The position numbers were made by a program, and so were the translations under genes. From GCA-002733465 sp039969155 (GTDB taxonomy: Bacteria > Pseudomonadota > Gammaproteobacteria > Enterobacterales > Kangiellaceae), in assembly GCA_039969155.1 (NCBI GenBank), contig JBDVOJ010000129.1, positions 1 to 64,000 on the forward strand: DNA of 64,000 nt. Reading direction: 5' to 3'. Positions 62,807 through 64,000 of the stretch are shown here, piece after piece. Under the pieces are notes generated by a model. The model did no database searches. It was not told the origin of the DNA and saw only the letters and a list, made by a program, of their open reading frames with translations. Position 1 is the first letter of the stretch. Each line of letters opens with the position of its first letter.

Positions 62807-63040
62807 CGACCTTTTTAAGTTCAACAGCACTATTTCAATTAAAACGAAAAAAGCTTAGTTTTATCTGATAAATCAAAAAAATTAGACATTGCAATCGTAT
62901 TCATTGCGCTTTGCATCGATAACAACCTTGCCAAGCAACTCACAATCCTATAGCTTTTTGAAGCTCGTTAATTTCACTGCCTACTAGTGAAGCTGTTTAA
63001 TGATTCTAATAATTAAAACAAATCACAGGACGGGTCAGGA

Positions 63041-64000
63041 ATGAAAACGTATTCGATTCTCAAACAATGTCTCAAGAATTTTATAATACTCTTTATAAGC
63101 CTTGCATTAATTCCAATCAGTTCACTTTCGGCTGATGCATGGTTAGACGGCTCACCTGACGCCATATGGGAGCGCTCTCCGGGTGTATATAAAGAAAACG
63201 GCAATTGGTTCATTATATTTCATGCTAAGCCAAGTGATACAAACGTGCAGCTCTATGGCGACTTCACTAACGGTCTAACTAGTCCAATAAACTTAACCCG
63301 AACACCCGATGGAAAATTTTGGTGGTTTAAAGGAACCGATACTAGTTTTAGTCGAGCCCCGGCCCATGGAGATGAGTATCGTTTTAGATTAACCCGAGAT
63401 GGCACCGTTCAAACCTTTCAAGATCCGGCCGCTCGCTGGGTATCTCATTCAGGTTTAGACACCGGTATGTCGAAAATTAGCATCAGCGATAATTATCAAT
63501 GGCAAACAGCCAACTGGGTGCGCCCAAAACAAGAACAACTTAACATCTATCAATTGCATCCTCTTCGTTTTACCGATCGAAACTCGGGAACACCCTTTCA
63601 ACAAGTTATGGAAGAATTGGACAATGACGGAACGAATGATTATATCAACAATTTGGGCATTACCGCCTTGGAATTATTACCGGTTAATGAATTCGCAGGG
63701 GCGCTTAGTTGGGGTTACAACCCTTCATTTTTTTACGCCATTGAAGAATCTTACGGTGGCCCCGACGGGTTGAAAGCACTGGTTGATAAAGCGCATCAAA
63801 ATGGAATCGCGGTTATCCTTGATTTGGAGTTTAATCACGTTGCTAGTGGGGATAATATTCTTTGGACTATTGATAATGAAACCTATATGGATGGCGATAC
63901 TGTGTGGGGGCCGCTATACAATTTCAATAACGATATTGCTAAACATTTTCTAATCCAGAATGTTCTCTACCTGGCTGAGGAATTCAAAATAGACGGGTTT
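63041..64000 (+). CDS. Secreted GH13-family glycosidase, 3' end cut by window
   Basis: I translated this by hand: an ATG at 63041 after CAGGA starts a frame open to the window end (320 codons). A signal peptide ends near ...SSLSADAW. Residues ~50-150 are a CBM48-like beta domain (FHAKPSDTNVQLYGDFT, EYRFRLTRDGTVQTF). The catalytic barrel begins near 165 (LNIYQLHPLRF) and shows the GH13 region I DLEFNHV and the start of region II at the edge (FKIDGF). It resembles branching-enzyme or trehalose-releasing-type glycosidases, but the catalytic nucleophile lies beyond the window. It acts on alpha-glucans outside the cell or in the periplasm (family inference). Confidence 0.85.
   Translation, partial: MKTYSILKQCLKNFIILFISLALIPISSLSADAWLDGSPDAIWERSPGVYKENGNWFIIFHAKPSDTNVQLYGDFTNGLTSPINLTRTPDGKFWWFKGTDTSFSRAPAHGDEYRFRLTRDGTVQTFQDPAARWVSHSGLDTGMSKISISDNYQWQTANWVRPKQEQLNIYQLHPLRFTDRNSGTPFQQVMEELDNDGTNDYINNLGITALELLPVNEFAGALSWGYNPSFFYAIEESYGGPDGLKALVDKAHQNGIAVILDLEFNHVASGDNILWTIDNETYMDGDTVWGPLYNFNNDIAKHFLIQNVLYLAEEFKIDGF

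Overview
The window is chromosomal DNA, AT-leaning (roughly 40% GC by eye), from a Gram-negative bacterium. It is most likely a marine-type gammaproteobacterium. The evidence is lipoproteins with gammaproteobacterial lipoboxes, a porin-like outer-membrane protein, YghU, OxyR with the LLNEGHC...C redox loop, SoxR, and SecD/SecF of proteobacterial type. A Kangiella/Aliikangiella/Pleionea-like lineage is a guess from the mix of genes and is not proven. No rRNA, tRNA, phage, insertion sequence or CRISPR array was found. Gene density is high and both window edges cut genes.

Layout. 1-4506 (minus): amidohydrolase (cut at the left edge), TPR protein, DUF2306-like membrane protein, and a membrane-anchored AraC regulator. 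4808-12165: a secreted protein with a duplicated helical module, a DUF885 lipoprotein peptidase, secD-secF and two small unknowns. 12630-19679: a two-gene metalloprotease unit with a separate propeptide-like protein, a PQQ-dehydrogenase/cytochrome c fusion lipoprotein, and, divergently, a lipoprotein whose core matches cholesterol-dependent cytolysins but whose C-terminus is an FG-GAP repeat region. 19899-32314: a Ser/Thr kinase with TPRs, an MFS carrier, two S8 serine proteases, a lipoprotein, a beta-lactamase-like lipoprotein, an M20 peptidase and yghU. 32390-43936: a large BspA-repeat/PKD surface lipoprotein, a SARP-like activator fused to an alpha/beta hydrolase, an M24 peptidase, two AraC regulators, an NAD-dependent epimerase-like protein and a GNAT protein. 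43961-47092: an S41 lipoprotein and a SoxR-controlled VOC/FMN-reductase operon with a readable SoxR promoter. 47335-51772: a tight three-gene operon of a cupredoxin-like protein, a Cache-HAMP-cyclase-like-kinase receptor and an outer-membrane barrel. 51805-57939: a DUF4124 protein, a propeller-type sensor kinase and, divergently, an HTH-receiver regulator plus a lone receiver. 58119-64000: a DUF1801 protein, katG, dps, oxyR and a secreted GH13 glycosidase cut at the right edge.

How it fits together. Much of the window encodes proteins that act outside the cytoplasm: peptidases (DUF885, reprolysin-like, two S8, M20, M24, S41), surface lipoproteins with a poly-Gly spacer after the lipid-modified Cys, and a second look at export (SecDF without yajC next to it). 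Around these sit many one-off regulators: four AraC/SARP types, two receptor or cytosolic Ser/Thr kinases, a two-component set, SoxR and OxyR. The pattern suits a protein-degrading, possibly predatory or surface-attached heterotroph, but that lifestyle is inference.

The best candidates for something undescribed are the cytolysin/FG-GAP fusion (16908-19679), the cupredoxin-kinase-porin operon (47335-51772) and the protease with its propeptide encoded as a separate gene (12630-14104).
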